Source: an uncultured Saprospiraceae bacterium
GTDB lineage: Bacteria > Bacteroidota > Bacteroidia > Chitinophagales > Saprospiraceae
Assembly (NCBI GenBank): GCA_937941765.1
Contig: CALDGQ010000010.1
Coordinates: 1-64,000 of the forward strand
Reading direction: 5' to 3'
Length of the DNA: 64,000 nucleotides
A program made the position numbers and the translations under genes. Below are positions 42,706 through 52,286 of this stretch, piece after piece; within the stretch, counting starts at the first letter, position 1; the number at the start of each line of letters is the position of its first letter. A model generated the notes under the pieces. The model saw nothing but the letters and a program-made list of their open reading frames with translations, made no database searches and was not told where the DNA came from.

Positions 42706-45700
42706 ATGCGTTTACATTCCTTTCTTCTTATTTGTATTTCCTTTCTATCAATCAATGTGTTGATGGCTCAAAGTGATCAATTGACTAATCATCACGATCA
42801 CCATGATCATGATAAATGTGGTTTTATTCAAGCAACCAAATGGATGGTTGATGCGAATCCTGAATATGCGAAACAGCTAGATGACTATATGAAAAAAGGA
42901 TTGCCCGTCCTATCATCTGATGAATATACCAAAAGCTTTGCACCGACAATTACGGTTCCAGTAGTCGTTCACGTGATTCATAACGGAGAAGCGGTTGGTA
43001 CGGGTGCCAATATTGCAGATGGGCAAATCCTTGCTCAAATTGATATAATGAACGAAGATTTTGCTGCTTTGAATGGAAATTATAACAACACACCTTCACA
43101 ATGGCAAAGTGTTTTAGGAAATCCTGAAATTCAATTTTGTTTGGCAAATGTAGATCCAAGTGGTAATCCAACTTCAGGGATTACAAGAAATAACATCACA
43201 GTTACAGGTACCAACGCCAACAATCATAATATTGAAGATATCAAAGCCCAATTGTTTTGGAATTCAAATAATTATTATAATGTTTACGTAGTAGGAATAC
43301 CTGGCACAACTTCACAAGGAGGAGTTTTAGGATATGCTTATTTGCCTTTCTTTGGAACTATTGGAAGCTCCAATGATGGAACTGTTTGCGATTACAGATG
43401 GTTTGGAGGTGAAACTGGTTGGCCAAATACGGGAGCAAAAACAATGACACATGAAACAGGTCATTACCTAGGTCTTTCACATACATGGGAAAGTGTTCAA
43501 GGAAATGGTGGTTGTACAAATGATGATGGAATTGCAGATACACCTCAAATCGAAATGGCAACTGCCCAAATAAATCCAAACTTCAATTGTTTTGCAGGGT
43601 ACCCAACAGGTCCAGTTTCGTGTGGAAATGAACACATGTATGTCAACTATATGGATTATGTGAATGATGATGGTTGTTATACTTCATTTACACAAGGACA
43701 AGTCAATGTAATGAGAGCAGTGATGGATGGAACAGCGGGCAATCTAGGATTCGCAAGCAGATTACCTTTAGCTAACAATTCATCTACAGTTTGCACAAAT
43801 ATTGTTGCAAATGATGCTGGAATTACTGCAGTTATCAATCCTGCTGGCCAAGTTTGTTCAGCGGGTACCATCACACCTCAAGTGACTTTAGCAAACTTTG
43901 GAGCCGATCCACTTACTAGTGTTACCATTTCATATACAATTGATGGTGGTACTCCAACTACTTTTAACTGGACTGGAAATCTAGCACAAAATGCAATGGT
44001 AAATGTTTCATTGCCTGCCTTTATGCCTCCAGCTAGCGTTTATACTTTCAATGCTTTTACGACCAACCCAAATGGAGTTGCAGATCAAGATACCTCTAAT
44101 GATGCAACAAGTACAACCTCATCATCTGTTACCGCATCTAATATTCCATTATTTGAAGATTTTGAACAACTTAGTTGGGATCCATCTTCACAAGGATTGT
44201 TTCCTTATAATGTTACCAATGATGCATTTTCATGGGAATTAACAACCTTGGTTTCTAGTTACGGAAATGGTTCCAATGCTGCCGTATTTAATAACTACGA
44301 TGGTAACAATACAAGCAATCCATTTAACACAGTAGATGCGTTAATCACACCGACTTATGATTTTTCAAATGTTGTTGGTGCAACTTTATCATTTGATTAT
44401 GCTTATTCTGGTTATAATGATGGGGCTCAATATTTAGGTGATAGTTTGATTATATTAATTTCTACAGATTGTGGAACTACTTTCTCACAAAGGATTTACG
44501 AGAATGGAGGTTTGACCTTGGAAACAACTCCAGCAGGAACAGCTAAGTTCACACCAACCGCAAATCAATGGGGAACCGAAACTATTAGCCTTGCAGCATT
44601 TGATAATACTTCAACATTGACCGTTTCTTTCTTAAATTGGTCAGGATGGGGTAATCAAATATTTTTAGATAATATCAATATTTCAACAACATGCGCACTG
44701 ACTACTTCCATTTCTGGAAACAACTTAAATTGTAATGGTGTTTGTGACGGAACTGCCGCAGCAACTGCATCCAATAATGTCGGAGCAGTAACTTATGCAT
44801 GGAGTGCAAATGCAGGCAATCAAACTACAGCAACAGTCGCAAATTTATGTGCCGGAACTTATACAGTAACTATTACGGATGCTGCAAATTGTTCAGAGAC
44901 AGAAACAATCACATTAACAGAACCTACTGCTGCATTGACATCTACCGCAACCGGTACTGATGAAATGGCAGTAGGAGCAAATGATGGAACAGCTATTGGT
45001 ACACCAAATGGCGGAACTACACCATATACCTATGCTTGGTCAAACGGAATGACGACTCAAAGTATTTCCAATTTAGCACCGAATACTTACACCGTAATTA
45101 TAACAGATAACAATAATTGTACGTCTACTTCAAGTTATACGGTTTTACCATTTAATTGTCCTGCAATAAATGCAACGGTAACACCGACAGATATTTCATG
45201 TGCAGGTGCTGCTGATGGTAGTGCAATCGTGACTGTCACCGGAGGAACACCTCCACATACTTATGCATGGAGTAACGGCCAAACAGGTTCTACCGCAACT
45301 GGATTAGCTACAGGTAATCACAGTGTTATTATTACAGATGGTAATCAATGTACAACCACATTAAATACCACGATCAACGAACCTGCTGCATTAACCGCAA
45401 CAGCAACCGCTACAGATGAAACTGGAGTAGGAGCAAATGATGGAACCGCAACAGCAGTGGGTGCAGGCGGTACACCTGGATATACCTATGCATGGAGCAA
45501 TGGAATGACAACCGCCACCATTGCTAATTTGGTACCTGGTACTTATACCGTTGTCGTGACTGATGCTAACAATTGTAATAGCACGATGCAAACTGTTACG
45601 GTTGAAGCCTTCGATTGTCCTTTGCTAAATTTACAAGTAATGGGAACAGATATTTCGTGTAATGGTGCATCAGATGGAACTGCGTCTGCTTCATTTAATG

Positions 45701-48700
45701 GAGGTACAGGGCCATGGACCTATAGTTGGAATAATGGAATGACAACACAAACTATTTCAGGATTAAGTGGTGGAACTTATACGGTAGTTTTAACTGATGG
45801 ATCCAATTGTACAGAGACTGCAAGTGTAACGGTTTCAGAGCCATCTGCAATTGTATTGACTGCAACCGCAACTGATGAAACAGCAGTAGGTGCAAATGAT
45901 GGAACTGCAACAGCTACTGTCTCAGGAGGAACGATGCCATACACTTATAGTTGGAGCACAGGAGCTACAACAGCTTCTATTTCAAATTTACCAGCAGGTG
46001 TATATACCGTTATGGTGACAGATAATAACAATTGTTCTACAAATACTTCTGTGACCGTTAATGGAGTCAATTGTACAGGATTTGCATCAGAATTTAATGC
46101 AATTAATATTTCATGTTTTGGAGCAAATGATGGATCAATAACAGCTGCACCAGTTGGAGGAACGACACCATATACTTATTTATGGAATACAGGTGCAACT
46201 ACACAAATGATTAGCAATTTGTCAATGGGAATGTATGCTGTTGAAATAACCGATGCTAGTAATTGTAGTGTTTCAATATCTACATCTATTATGGAGCCTG
46301 TTGCTTTGGTTGCAAATGCAATGAGTACCAATGAAACGACTGCTGGAGCAAATGATGGAACTGCTAATGCAACTGGTCAAGGTGGAACGCCTGGTTATAC
46401 CTATAGTTGGTCGAATGGTGCAACAAGTGCAAATATTACTGGATTAGCTCCTGGAACTTATACGGTTGATATTTCAGATAATAATAACTGTACCGCTTCA
46501 GCTTCTGTAACTATACTAAGTGGTAACAATCCATGTAGTTCATTTAATGCCTCAACTACAATTGTCAATGCTTCTTGTAATGGAGGAAATGATGGTTCTT
46601 CTACGGTTGTTTTAAACGGTGGAACTGCTCCATATACTTATAATTGGAATAATGGACAAACTACACAAACTGCCATAGATCTTACTGCAGGAATATATAC
46701 GGTGACGGTTACAGACGCCAATAATTGTCCAGTTGAAATGGCCAGTACCGTTTCTGAACCATCTGCTATGATTGTAACTGTTTCTGGGACAGATGAAACT
46801 ACTGCGGGTGCAAATGATGGAACAATGACTGCGACTGTTGTTGGTGGAACGCCAGGTGTTCCTGGTTATGTCTATAACTGGAGCAATGGAATGACAACTG
46901 CAACAATTACAGATTTAGCACCTGGTAATTATGATGTTGTAGTAATGGATTCCAATAGTTGCTCAATGCAACAAACGGGTACCGTACTTCAAGGTGCTGC
47001 ATCGTGTGCAGGATATAGTGGATCAACAAATGCCATCAATGTAAGTTGCAATGGAATGAGTGATGGAATAGCTGAAGTAGTAATTAACGGTGGAACAGGG
47101 CCATTTACTTACCTATGGAGTAATGGTCAAACCACACAAATGGCAACGGCATTAACCGCAGGAAGTCACGATGTTGAAATTACAGATGCTAATCAATGCG
47201 TACTTAATTTGTCAACAACGATAACAGAGCCAGCTGCACTAATCGTTAATGTAAGTGGTACTGATGAAACTACGGAGAATGCAAATGATGGAACCTTGAA
47301 TGCGGCTGTATCAGGTGGAATTGCTGGCTATTCTTATAGTTGGTCAAACGGTGCAACTACTGCAAGTATCAATAATCTTGCTCCTGGAAATTATACAGTT
47401 GATATTACAGATGCTAATAATTGTACAGTTACAAGTAGTGGAATCGTATTAGCCGGTGCCTCATCTTGTGCAGGATTTGGCGGAACTATCAACAAGGTAG
47501 ATGCGACTTGTAATAACTTTAGTGATGGGACTGCAACAGTAGTTCTTTCAGGTGGAACAGCACCTTATACTTACTTGTGGGATAATGGACAAACCAACCA
47601 AACGGCATCGCAATTAACATCAGGGTCTTATGAAGTGACGGTTTCCGATGTCAATAATTGTAGTGCTGTTTTAGCAGTGACGATAAATGAGCCTGCTGCA
47701 ATTGTACTAAGTGTTGCCGCTACGGATGAATCAATGCCAGGTGCCAATGACGGTAGTTTAAGTGCAAGTTCTACAGGCGGAATTCCTGGATACTCATACT
47801 TATGGTCTAACAATGAAAATACAGCTGTTATTACTGATTTAGAGCCAGGTGCCTATACAGTGACAGTTACTGATAATGCTGGTTGTGAAACAATAGGTGT
47901 AGGAACAGTGTTAGCTGCTCAAAATGCTTGTGCAGGCTTCAATGCAAATATCGATGTAACACAAATTACTTGTAATGGATTGGCAAACGGAATGGCAACA
48001 GCACAAGTAGTAGGAGGAACCATGCCATTAACTATGCAATGGAGCAATGGTCAAACTGGAATGACGGCAACAGGTCTAGGTGTTGGGAATCACACTGTTG
48101 CAATTTTGGACGCGAATCAATGCCCAATCAATTTAAATTTTGCCATATCAGAACCACTACCAGTATTTGTAACAGTCTCCCATACCAATGAGACTGCTTC
48201 AGGTGCTGAAGACGGTACTGCAACAGTAACTGGTGCAGGTGGAACGATGCCATATACCTTTTTATGGGATACCGGAGCGACAACAGCTACCATTAATAAT
48301 CTAGCGGTGGGAACCTATTCAGTTACAGTGACCGATGCAAATAATTGCGCAAGTTCTCAATCTGTATCTATCAATTCTAACGGCTCTAATTGTACCGGTT
48401 TTGATTTAATTACAAATGGTGTGGATGTAAGCTGTTTCAATGGAACGGATGGAGGAGCTTCTGCAAATGTTACCGGTGGAACAAGTCCTTACAACTATAT
48501 GTGGAGCAATGGAATGACAAGCCCATCAATTTCAAACTTAATATCTGGAACTTATGTAGTGACAGCAACAGATGCAACAGGGTGTATTGTTTCAGAAACG
48601 ATTATGGTTACACAACCTTCAGCGATTCAACCAAACATTGTTGGACTAGATGGAGAATGTGGAATTAATGGAAGTGCCTCAGTCAACCCGCAAGGTGGAT

Positions 48701-49560
48701 TCGAACCATATTCTTATTTATGGAATACAGGTGAGGTGACAAATGCGGTAACCAATTTAGCAGCAGGTGCTTATTCTGTTGTGATTACAGATGGAGCCGG
48801 ATGTTCTGTGACCGCCACTACGTCTATTGCTGTAGATCCGACTTTCGTAAGTTTTGATGTAACAAAAAATAACATTACATGTGCAGGAGATAATGACGGG
48901 ATGATTGACTTGACTGTTTTGACAGGAACCGCTCCTTATAATTTTATGTGGGATAATGGAATGACTACGGAAGATATTTCTGGATTAACCGCCGGTAGTT
49001 ATATGGTGACGGTTACCGATGCCAATGGATGTGTCAATAGTTCAAACGTAATTATTAATGAACCAGATGAATTCTCAGTAGTTTTGAATACAATCAATGT
49101 TACCAATGGAAATAATAATGGAATGACTATGGCCAATCCAGCAGGAGGTACGAGTCCATATTCATATATGTGGAGCAATAATGTAACTACTCAAATTAAT
49201 AATGACTTGACTCCAGGAACTTATACCGTTACAGTGACCGATGCAAATCAATGTACAGTAGTAAATTCTACGATTGTAGAAGATATTACTGGTGTTGAAA
49301 CGATTGAAACTTTGACCGAATTAGAAGTATATCCGAATCCAACGCGTTCATTGATAAATATTGAAGCGACTTTTACTACCTTTGAAGCTGTTGAATTACA
49401 CTTGATGAATGTTGTAGGTCAAACTGTTTGGAGCAAAAACGTTGAAGGGAATACGCTTATAGAAACAATTGATGTTACCGCATTTCCTGCTGGAACCTAT
49501 TTATTGAAAATTGGAACCGAATCAGGTCAAGTGATTGAGAAAATTGCAATTGTAAAATAA
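42706..49560 (+). CDS. Giant secreted M43 metalloprotease / SprB-repeat protein with T9SS sorting domain
   Basis: A 2284-residue protein. Signal peptide (ending LMAQ) and a His/Asp-rich segment (HHDHHDHDKCGF) precede an M43 (pappalysin) protease domain. Its zinc motif HETGHYLGLSH is at 249-259, and a Met-turn region lies near MDYVNDDGC. A CARDB-like domain starts at about 369 and a jelly-roll domain at about 482. Twenty SprB-type repeats run from about 664 to 2192, each with a core such as GGTxPYTYxWSNGxTTxxI followed by GTYTVTVTDANNC. The type A sorting domain VYPNPTRSLINIE starts at residue 2208. It is sent to the cell surface by T9SS; SprB-like repeats are tied to gliding adhesion. CvfB-like gene follows after one base. 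Confidence 0.93.
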   Translation: MRLHSFLLICISFLSINVLMAQSDQLTNHHDHHDHDKCGFIQATKWMVDANPEYAKQLDDYMKKGLPVLSSDEYTKSFAPTITVPVVVHVIHNGEAVGTGANIADGQILAQIDIMNEDFAALNGNYNNTPSQWQSVLGNPEIQFCLANVDPSGNPTSGITRNNITVTGTNANNHNIEDIKAQLFWNSNNYYNVYVVGIPGTTSQGGVLGYAYLPFFGTIGSSNDGTVCDYRWFGGETGWPNTGAKTMTHETGHYLGLSHTWESVQGNGGCTNDDGIADTPQIEMATAQINPNFNCFAGYPTGPVSCGNEHMYVNYMDYVNDDGCYTSFTQGQVNVMRAVMDGTAGNLGFASRLPLANNSSTVCTNIVANDAGITAVINPAGQVCSAGTITPQVTLANFGADPLTSVTISYTIDGGTPTTFNWTGNLAQNAMVNVSLPAFMPPASVYTFNAFTTNPNGVADQDTSNDATSTTSSSVTASNIPLFEDFEQLSWDPSSQGLFPYNVTNDAFSWELTTLVSSYGNGSNAAVFNNYDGNNTSNPFNTVDALITPTYDFSNVVGATLSFDYAYSGYNDGAQYLGDSLIILISTDCGTTFSQRIYENGGLTLETTPAGTAKFTPTANQWGTETISLAAFDNTSTLTVSFLNWSGWGNQIFLDNINISTTCALTTSISGNNLNCNGVCDGTAAATASNNVGAVTYAWSANAGNQTTATVANLCAGTYTVTITDAANCSETETITLTEPTAALTSTATGTDEMAVGANDGTAIGTPNGGTTPYTYAWSNGMTTQSISNLAPNTYTVIITDNNNCTSTSSYTVLPFNCPAINATVTPTDISCAGAADGSAIVTVTGGTPPHTYAWSNGQTGSTATGLATGNHSVIITDGNQCTTTLNTTINEPAALTATATATDETGVGANDGTATAVGAGGTPGYTYAWSNGMTTATIANLVPGTYTVVVTDANNCNSTMQTVTVEAFDCPLLNLQVMGTDISCNGASDGTASASFNGGTGPWTYSWNNGMTTQTISGLSGGTYTVVLTDGSNCTETASVTVSEPSAIVLTATATDETAVGANDGTATATVSGGTMPYTYSWSTGATTASISNLPAGVYTVMVTDNNNCSTNTSVTVNGVNCTGFASEFNAINISCFGANDGSITAAPVGGTTPYTYLWNTGATTQMISNLSMGMYAVEITDASNCSVSISTSIMEPVALVANAMSTNETTAGANDGTANATGQGGTPGYTYSWSNGATSANITGLAPGTYTVDISDNNNCTASASVTILSGNNPCSSFNASTTIVNASCNGGNDGSSTVVLNGGTAPYTYNWNNGQTTQTAIDLTAGIYTVTVTDANNCPVEMASTVSEPSAMIVTVSGTDETTAGANDGTMTATVVGGTPGVPGYVYNWSNGMTTATITDLAPGNYDVVVMDSNSCSMQQTGTVLQGAASCAGYSGSTNAINVSCNGMSDGIAEVVINGGTGPFTYLWSNGQTTQMATALTAGSHDVEITDANQCVLNLSTTITEPAALIVNVSGTDETTENANDGTLNAAVSGGIAGYSYSWSNGATTASINNLAPGNYTVDITDANNCTVTSSGIVLAGASSCAGFGGTINKVDATCNNFSDGTATVVLSGGTAPYTYLWDNGQTNQTASQLTSGSYEVTVSDVNNCSAVLAVTINEPAAIVLSVAATDESMPGANDGSLSASSTGGIPGYSYLWSNNENTAVITDLEPGAYTVTVTDNAGCETIGVGTVLAAQNACAGFNANIDVTQITCNGLANGMATAQVVGGTMPLTMQWSNGQTGMTATGLGVGNHTVAILDANQCPINLNFAISEPLPVFVTVSHTNETASGAEDGTATVTGAGGTMPYTFLWDTGATTATINNLAVGTYSVTVTDANNCASSQSVSINSNGSNCTGFDLITNGVDVSCFNGTDGGASANVTGGTSPYNYMWSNGMTSPSISNLISGTYVVTATDATGCIVSETIMVTQPSAIQPNIVGLDGECGINGSASVNPQGGFEPYSYLWNTGEVTNAVTNLAAGAYSVVITDGAGCSVTATTSIAVDPTFVSFDVTKNNITCAGDNDGMIDLTVLTGTAPYNFMWDNGMTTEDISGLTAGSYMVTVTDANGCVNSSNVIINEPDEFSVVLNTINVTNGNNNGMTMANPAGGTSPYSYMWSNNVTTQINNDLTPGTYTVTVTDANQCTVVNSTIVEDITGVETIETLTELEVYPNPTRSLINIEATFTTFEAVELHLMNVVGQTVWSKNVEGNTLIETIDVTAFPAGTYLLKIGTESGQVIEKIAIVK

Positions 49561-49561
49561 C

Positions 49562-50401
49562 ATGATTAAAGTTGGTCAGCATGCTGATCTAGAAGCAATA
49601 AAAATTACACCGCAAGGAATGTATCTGGACGGAGGTCCATATGGTGAAGTACTTCTTCCCAATAAATACATTCCGGAAGATTTAGAACCCGGAGGATCCC
49701 TTCGGGTTTTTCTTTATACCGATTCTGAAGATCGTGTCATTGCTACTACTTTAGAACCCAATGCGGTTACTGGAAAATTCGCAGTAATGCAAGCAGTAGA
49801 TGTCAATAAAGTAGGGGCATTTCTAGATTGGGGATTAGAAAAAGATCTCTTCGTCCCATTTTCCCAACAAATGGTTGACATGGAAAGAGGTCGATACTAT
49901 TGCGTCTATGTTTACAACGACGAAATCACAGATAGAGTAGTGGGGAGTGCGAAAATTCACAAGTTTGTTAGCGAACCACCAAAAGATTTAGAAGTCAATC
50001 AAAAAGTGGAGATTCTTGTGGCTCAAACGACGGATCTTGGTTACAAAGCAATTGTAGATCAAAGTTATTTTGGTCAACTATACCATAATGAGATTTTTGG
50101 TAAAATTTATGTCGGCCAATATCTAGTCGCGTACATAAAAAAGATACGAGAGGATGGAAAAATTGATTTAGTTTTTCAAAAAACTGGTTTCAAAAATGTA
50201 ATTGATGATGTTTCTCAAATGGTGCTAGATACGATTCAAGAAAATGATGGTTTCCTTCCACTCAATGATAAAAGTGCTCCTGAAGATATTTATAGAGAAT
50301 TTCAATTCAGTAAAAAGATCTTTAAAAAAGCAGTAGGGCAGTTGTATAAAAACAAGTTGATTACGATTGAGAAAGATGGGATTAAGACGGTTGACAATTA
50401 A
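49562..50401 (+). CDS. CvfB-like S1 RNA-binding protein
   Basis: A 279-residue protein of the CvfB/YitL family. N-terminal S1-like domains (YLDGGPYGEVLLPNKYIPED, then VNKVGAFLDWGLEKDLFVPF at about 80-99) are followed by a winged-helix C-terminal domain (APEDIYREFQFSKKIFKKAV). CvfB proteins bind RNA and influence virulence or stress genes in other bacteria. It begins one base after the giant SprB-repeat gene, so it is coupled to it. Its last codons (TVDN and stop) come from the R1 repeat at 50387-50486, which overlaps the end of the gene. Confidence 0.87.
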   Translation: MIKVGQHADLEAIKITPQGMYLDGGPYGEVLLPNKYIPEDLEPGGSLRVFLYTDSEDRVIATTLEPNAVTGKFAVMQAVDVNKVGAFLDWGLEKDLFVPFSQQMVDMERGRYYCVYVYNDEITDRVVGSAKIHKFVSEPPKDLEVNQKVEILVAQTTDLGYKAIVDQSYFGQLYHNEIFGKIYVGQYLVAYIKKIREDGKIDLVFQKTGFKNVIDDVSQMVLDTIQENDGFLPLNDKSAPEDIYREFQFSKKIFKKAVGQLYKNKLITIEKDGIKTVDN

Positions 50402-50486
50402 CGGTGAACGGTTGACGGGGAGCAAGTGTGCAGACGCAATCCTCGCGTACTCCCCGTTAACGGTCTATCGTCTACCGTTCACCGTT
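50387..50486. repeat. R1 palindromic repeat, copy 3, overlapping a stop codon
   Basis: Left arm GACGGTTGACAATTAACGG and GTGAACGGTTGACGGGG, right arm CGGTCTATCGTCTACCGTTC/ACCG, centre with ATCCTCGCGTACTCC like copy 2. The repeat starts within the last four codons of the CvfB-like gene and contains its stop at 50399-50401. Confidence 0.85.
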
Positions 50487-50496
50487 AATAAAAAAA

Positions 50497-51204
50497 ATGA
50501 AAATCATCACCTGGAACTGCAACATGGCCTTTCGGAAAAAATGGCCAGCCATCCTAAAATACAACCCAGATATTTTAGTACTTCAGGAATGCGAACATCC
50601 ATCTAAATATAAAGAAGCGGAGCAAATTCCAAACTACAATGAATTCCTTTGGTTTGGAGATAATGAAAACAAAGGCGTCGGTATCCTCTCTTTCAATGAC
50701 TATCAAATCAAAGCCGATCGGAATTATAATCCTGATTTCAAATACATTATTCCTTTAAAAATTATTGGTCCCAAAAAGTACAACCTCTTTGCGATTTGGG
50801 CAATGCCGGTCAAAAATAGGCCATCGAAAAGCTACTGTTATCAAATATGGGAAGCGTTGCATTATTACAAAAGACGACTCAATAATAGGACGATTCTAAT
50901 TGGTGATTTCAATAGCAATTCCATTTGGGATCATCAAAAGAAAATGGGTAACCATGCACAAAATGTTGCTTTTCTTCAATCCAAAAACATCATTAGTCTG
51001 TATCATCATCTTCAAAATGAAGTGCAAGGAGTAGAGTCTCAACCTACCTTATTTTTATTGAAAAATGAGAATAAGCCATATCATTTAGACTATTGTTTTC
51101 TATCAAGAGAACTCATTTCAAAGCAAACGAAGTTGGAAATTGGAAAGCATGATGATTGGATAAAGTTGAGTGATCATATGCCGCTAATCGTGGATTGTGT
51201 TTAA
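50497..51204 (+). CDS. Endonuclease/exonuclease/phosphatase-family protein
   Basis: A 235-residue protein with the DNase I-like fold: ITWNCNMAFRKKWPAI at 3-18, VLQECEHPSK (metal Glu) at about 29-38, GDFNSNSIWD at about 132-141 and DYCFLSRELISKQ, with the last SDHMPLIVD (catalytic His) at about 225-233. The family includes nucleases and phosphatases; this shows no added domains. No signal peptide. It follows the R1 repeat and is transcribed alone. Confidence 0.88.
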   Translation: MKIITWNCNMAFRKKWPAILKYNPDILVLQECEHPSKYKEAEQIPNYNEFLWFGDNENKGVGILSFNDYQIKADRNYNPDFKYIIPLKIIGPKKYNLFAIWAMPVKNRPSKSYCYQIWEALHYYKRRLNNRTILIGDFNSNSIWDHQKKMGNHAQNVAFLQSKNIISLYHHLQNEVQGVESQPTLFLLKNENKPYHLDYCFLSRELISKQTKLEIGKHDDWIKLSDHMPLIVDCV

Positions 51205-51205
51205 A

Positions 51206-51273
51206 GTTCAGGCGACTTCAGTCGCCTATCTCCAATGATGATATTAGAAGGGCGACTAAAGATCGCCGGAACC
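51206..51273. repeat. R2 palindromic repeat, copy 1
   Basis: Arms GTTCAGGCGACTTCAGTCGCC (first 20 bases) and GGCGACTAAAGATCGCCGGA/ACC. It starts two bases after the stop of the EEP-family gene. The matching copy is at 52095-52160, on the other side of the AhpD-like gene. Confidence 0.9.
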
Positions 51274-51383
51274 AAATAAGGAATTTTTGACAACAAGCAA
51301 GGAAATACTGCCTACTCAAAAAGGTTGATATGCCTGCATCTTTGTATTGTAAATAATTTTTAAACAATAAAAAGAAAAGTATT

Positions 51384-51932
51384 ATGTCAAAATTTAAAGT
51401 TCCAACAAGAGAAGAAGTTTCAACAAATAATCAAGCGATATTTGACAACCTTCAAAAAGGATTAGGATTCGTTCCAAACTTATATGCTTATTTCGCGAAA
51501 AACGAAACTGCACTTGGTGATTACCTAGGTTTACAAAACCGTAAATCAACCCTAAAAGCAAAAGAAAGAGAGGTCATCAATCTAGTTACTAGCCAAGTGA
51601 ATGGGTGTAGATATTGCCAATCAGCGCATACCGTGTTAGGAGGAATGAATGGATTTACACCAGAACAGATTCTAGAGATCCGTCAAGGAACCGCTGCTTT
51701 TGATAGTAAATTGGATGCATTAGCAAAGTTTACACAATCAACAACTGCTAACAAAGGAAATGCAACACAGGAAGCAAAGGATGCGTTCTTTGCTGCAGGA
51801 TATACTGAAGCTAATTTAATTGACGTAGTAATGGTAATTGGTGATAAGATCATCAGTAATTACATTCACAACCTTACAGGATTTCCGATTGATTTTCCAG
51901 TTGCCCCTGAATTGGAAACCGTACCTGCTTAA
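51384..51932 (+). CDS. AhpD-like / carboxymuconolactone decarboxylase family protein
   Basis: A 182-residue protein with the CMD/AhpD fold. The redox motif is in NGCRYCQSAHTVLGGMNGFT (Cys-x-x-Cys with His, about 72-91). LGDYLGLQNRKSTLKAKEREVI and VMVIGDKIISNYIHNLTGFP flank it. Members reduce peroxiredoxin partners or act as peroxidase-like enzymes; no AhpC gene lies nearby. The gene is flanked on both sides by R2 repeats. Single gene. Confidence 0.88.
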   Translation: MSKFKVPTREEVSTNNQAIFDNLQKGLGFVPNLYAYFAKNETALGDYLGLQNRKSTLKAKEREVINLVTSQVNGCRYCQSAHTVLGGMNGFTPEQILEIRQGTAAFDSKLDALAKFTQSTTANKGNATQEAKDAFFAAGYTEANLIDVVMVIGDKIISNYIHNLTGFPIDFPVAPELETVPA

Positions 51933-52286
51933 GTAATTTATTCCAATAAACCGCCCCTAAACCGCATAGTTTGTAGATACCAATTTTAGGTATCGAAGCA
52001 GAGGTGATTGATCATTGTTAGAAAAAGTTCGCAATGGTTTTTTGCCTCTGCTTTTTTTATGTAGAACAGACATCTTTTCTGTTTTCTAGCTAAAGTTCAG
52101 GCGACTTCAGTCGCCATTTTCCAAATGATGAAAGAAAAGGCGACTAAAGATCGCCTGAACAGGTAAAATACCTTCACGTCTAGTCGCATTAAGAAATTTG
52201 TGTTCTAAATAAAAATAAAAAAAATGGAGCCACCCGCACAGTGACCCCATTTCGGAGAGAGATAAAACGCTAGTATTGATATAATT
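51933..52286. other. Intergenic region with long-loop terminator and R2/R6 repeats
   Basis: A hairpin AAGCAGAGG...CCTCTGCTTTTTTT (about 51994-52061, long loop) is a probable terminator of the AhpD-like gene. It is followed by an R6 fragment and the R2 copy at 52095-52160. The rest is AT-rich. Confidence 0.55.
52095..52160. repeat. R2 palindromic repeat, copy 2
   Basis: Arms GTTCAGGCGACTTCAGTCGC and GCGACTAAAGATCGCCTGAAC (perfect outer GTTCAGGCGA/TCGCCTGAAC). Same order and orientation as 51206-51273, so the two copies are direct repeats around the AhpD-like gene. Confidence 0.9.

Noticed and set aside
44698-49280. Possible CRISPR-like periodicity
   Set aside because: The periodic DNA encodes diverged protein repeats in one continuous frame; there are no short identical repeats with unique spacers.
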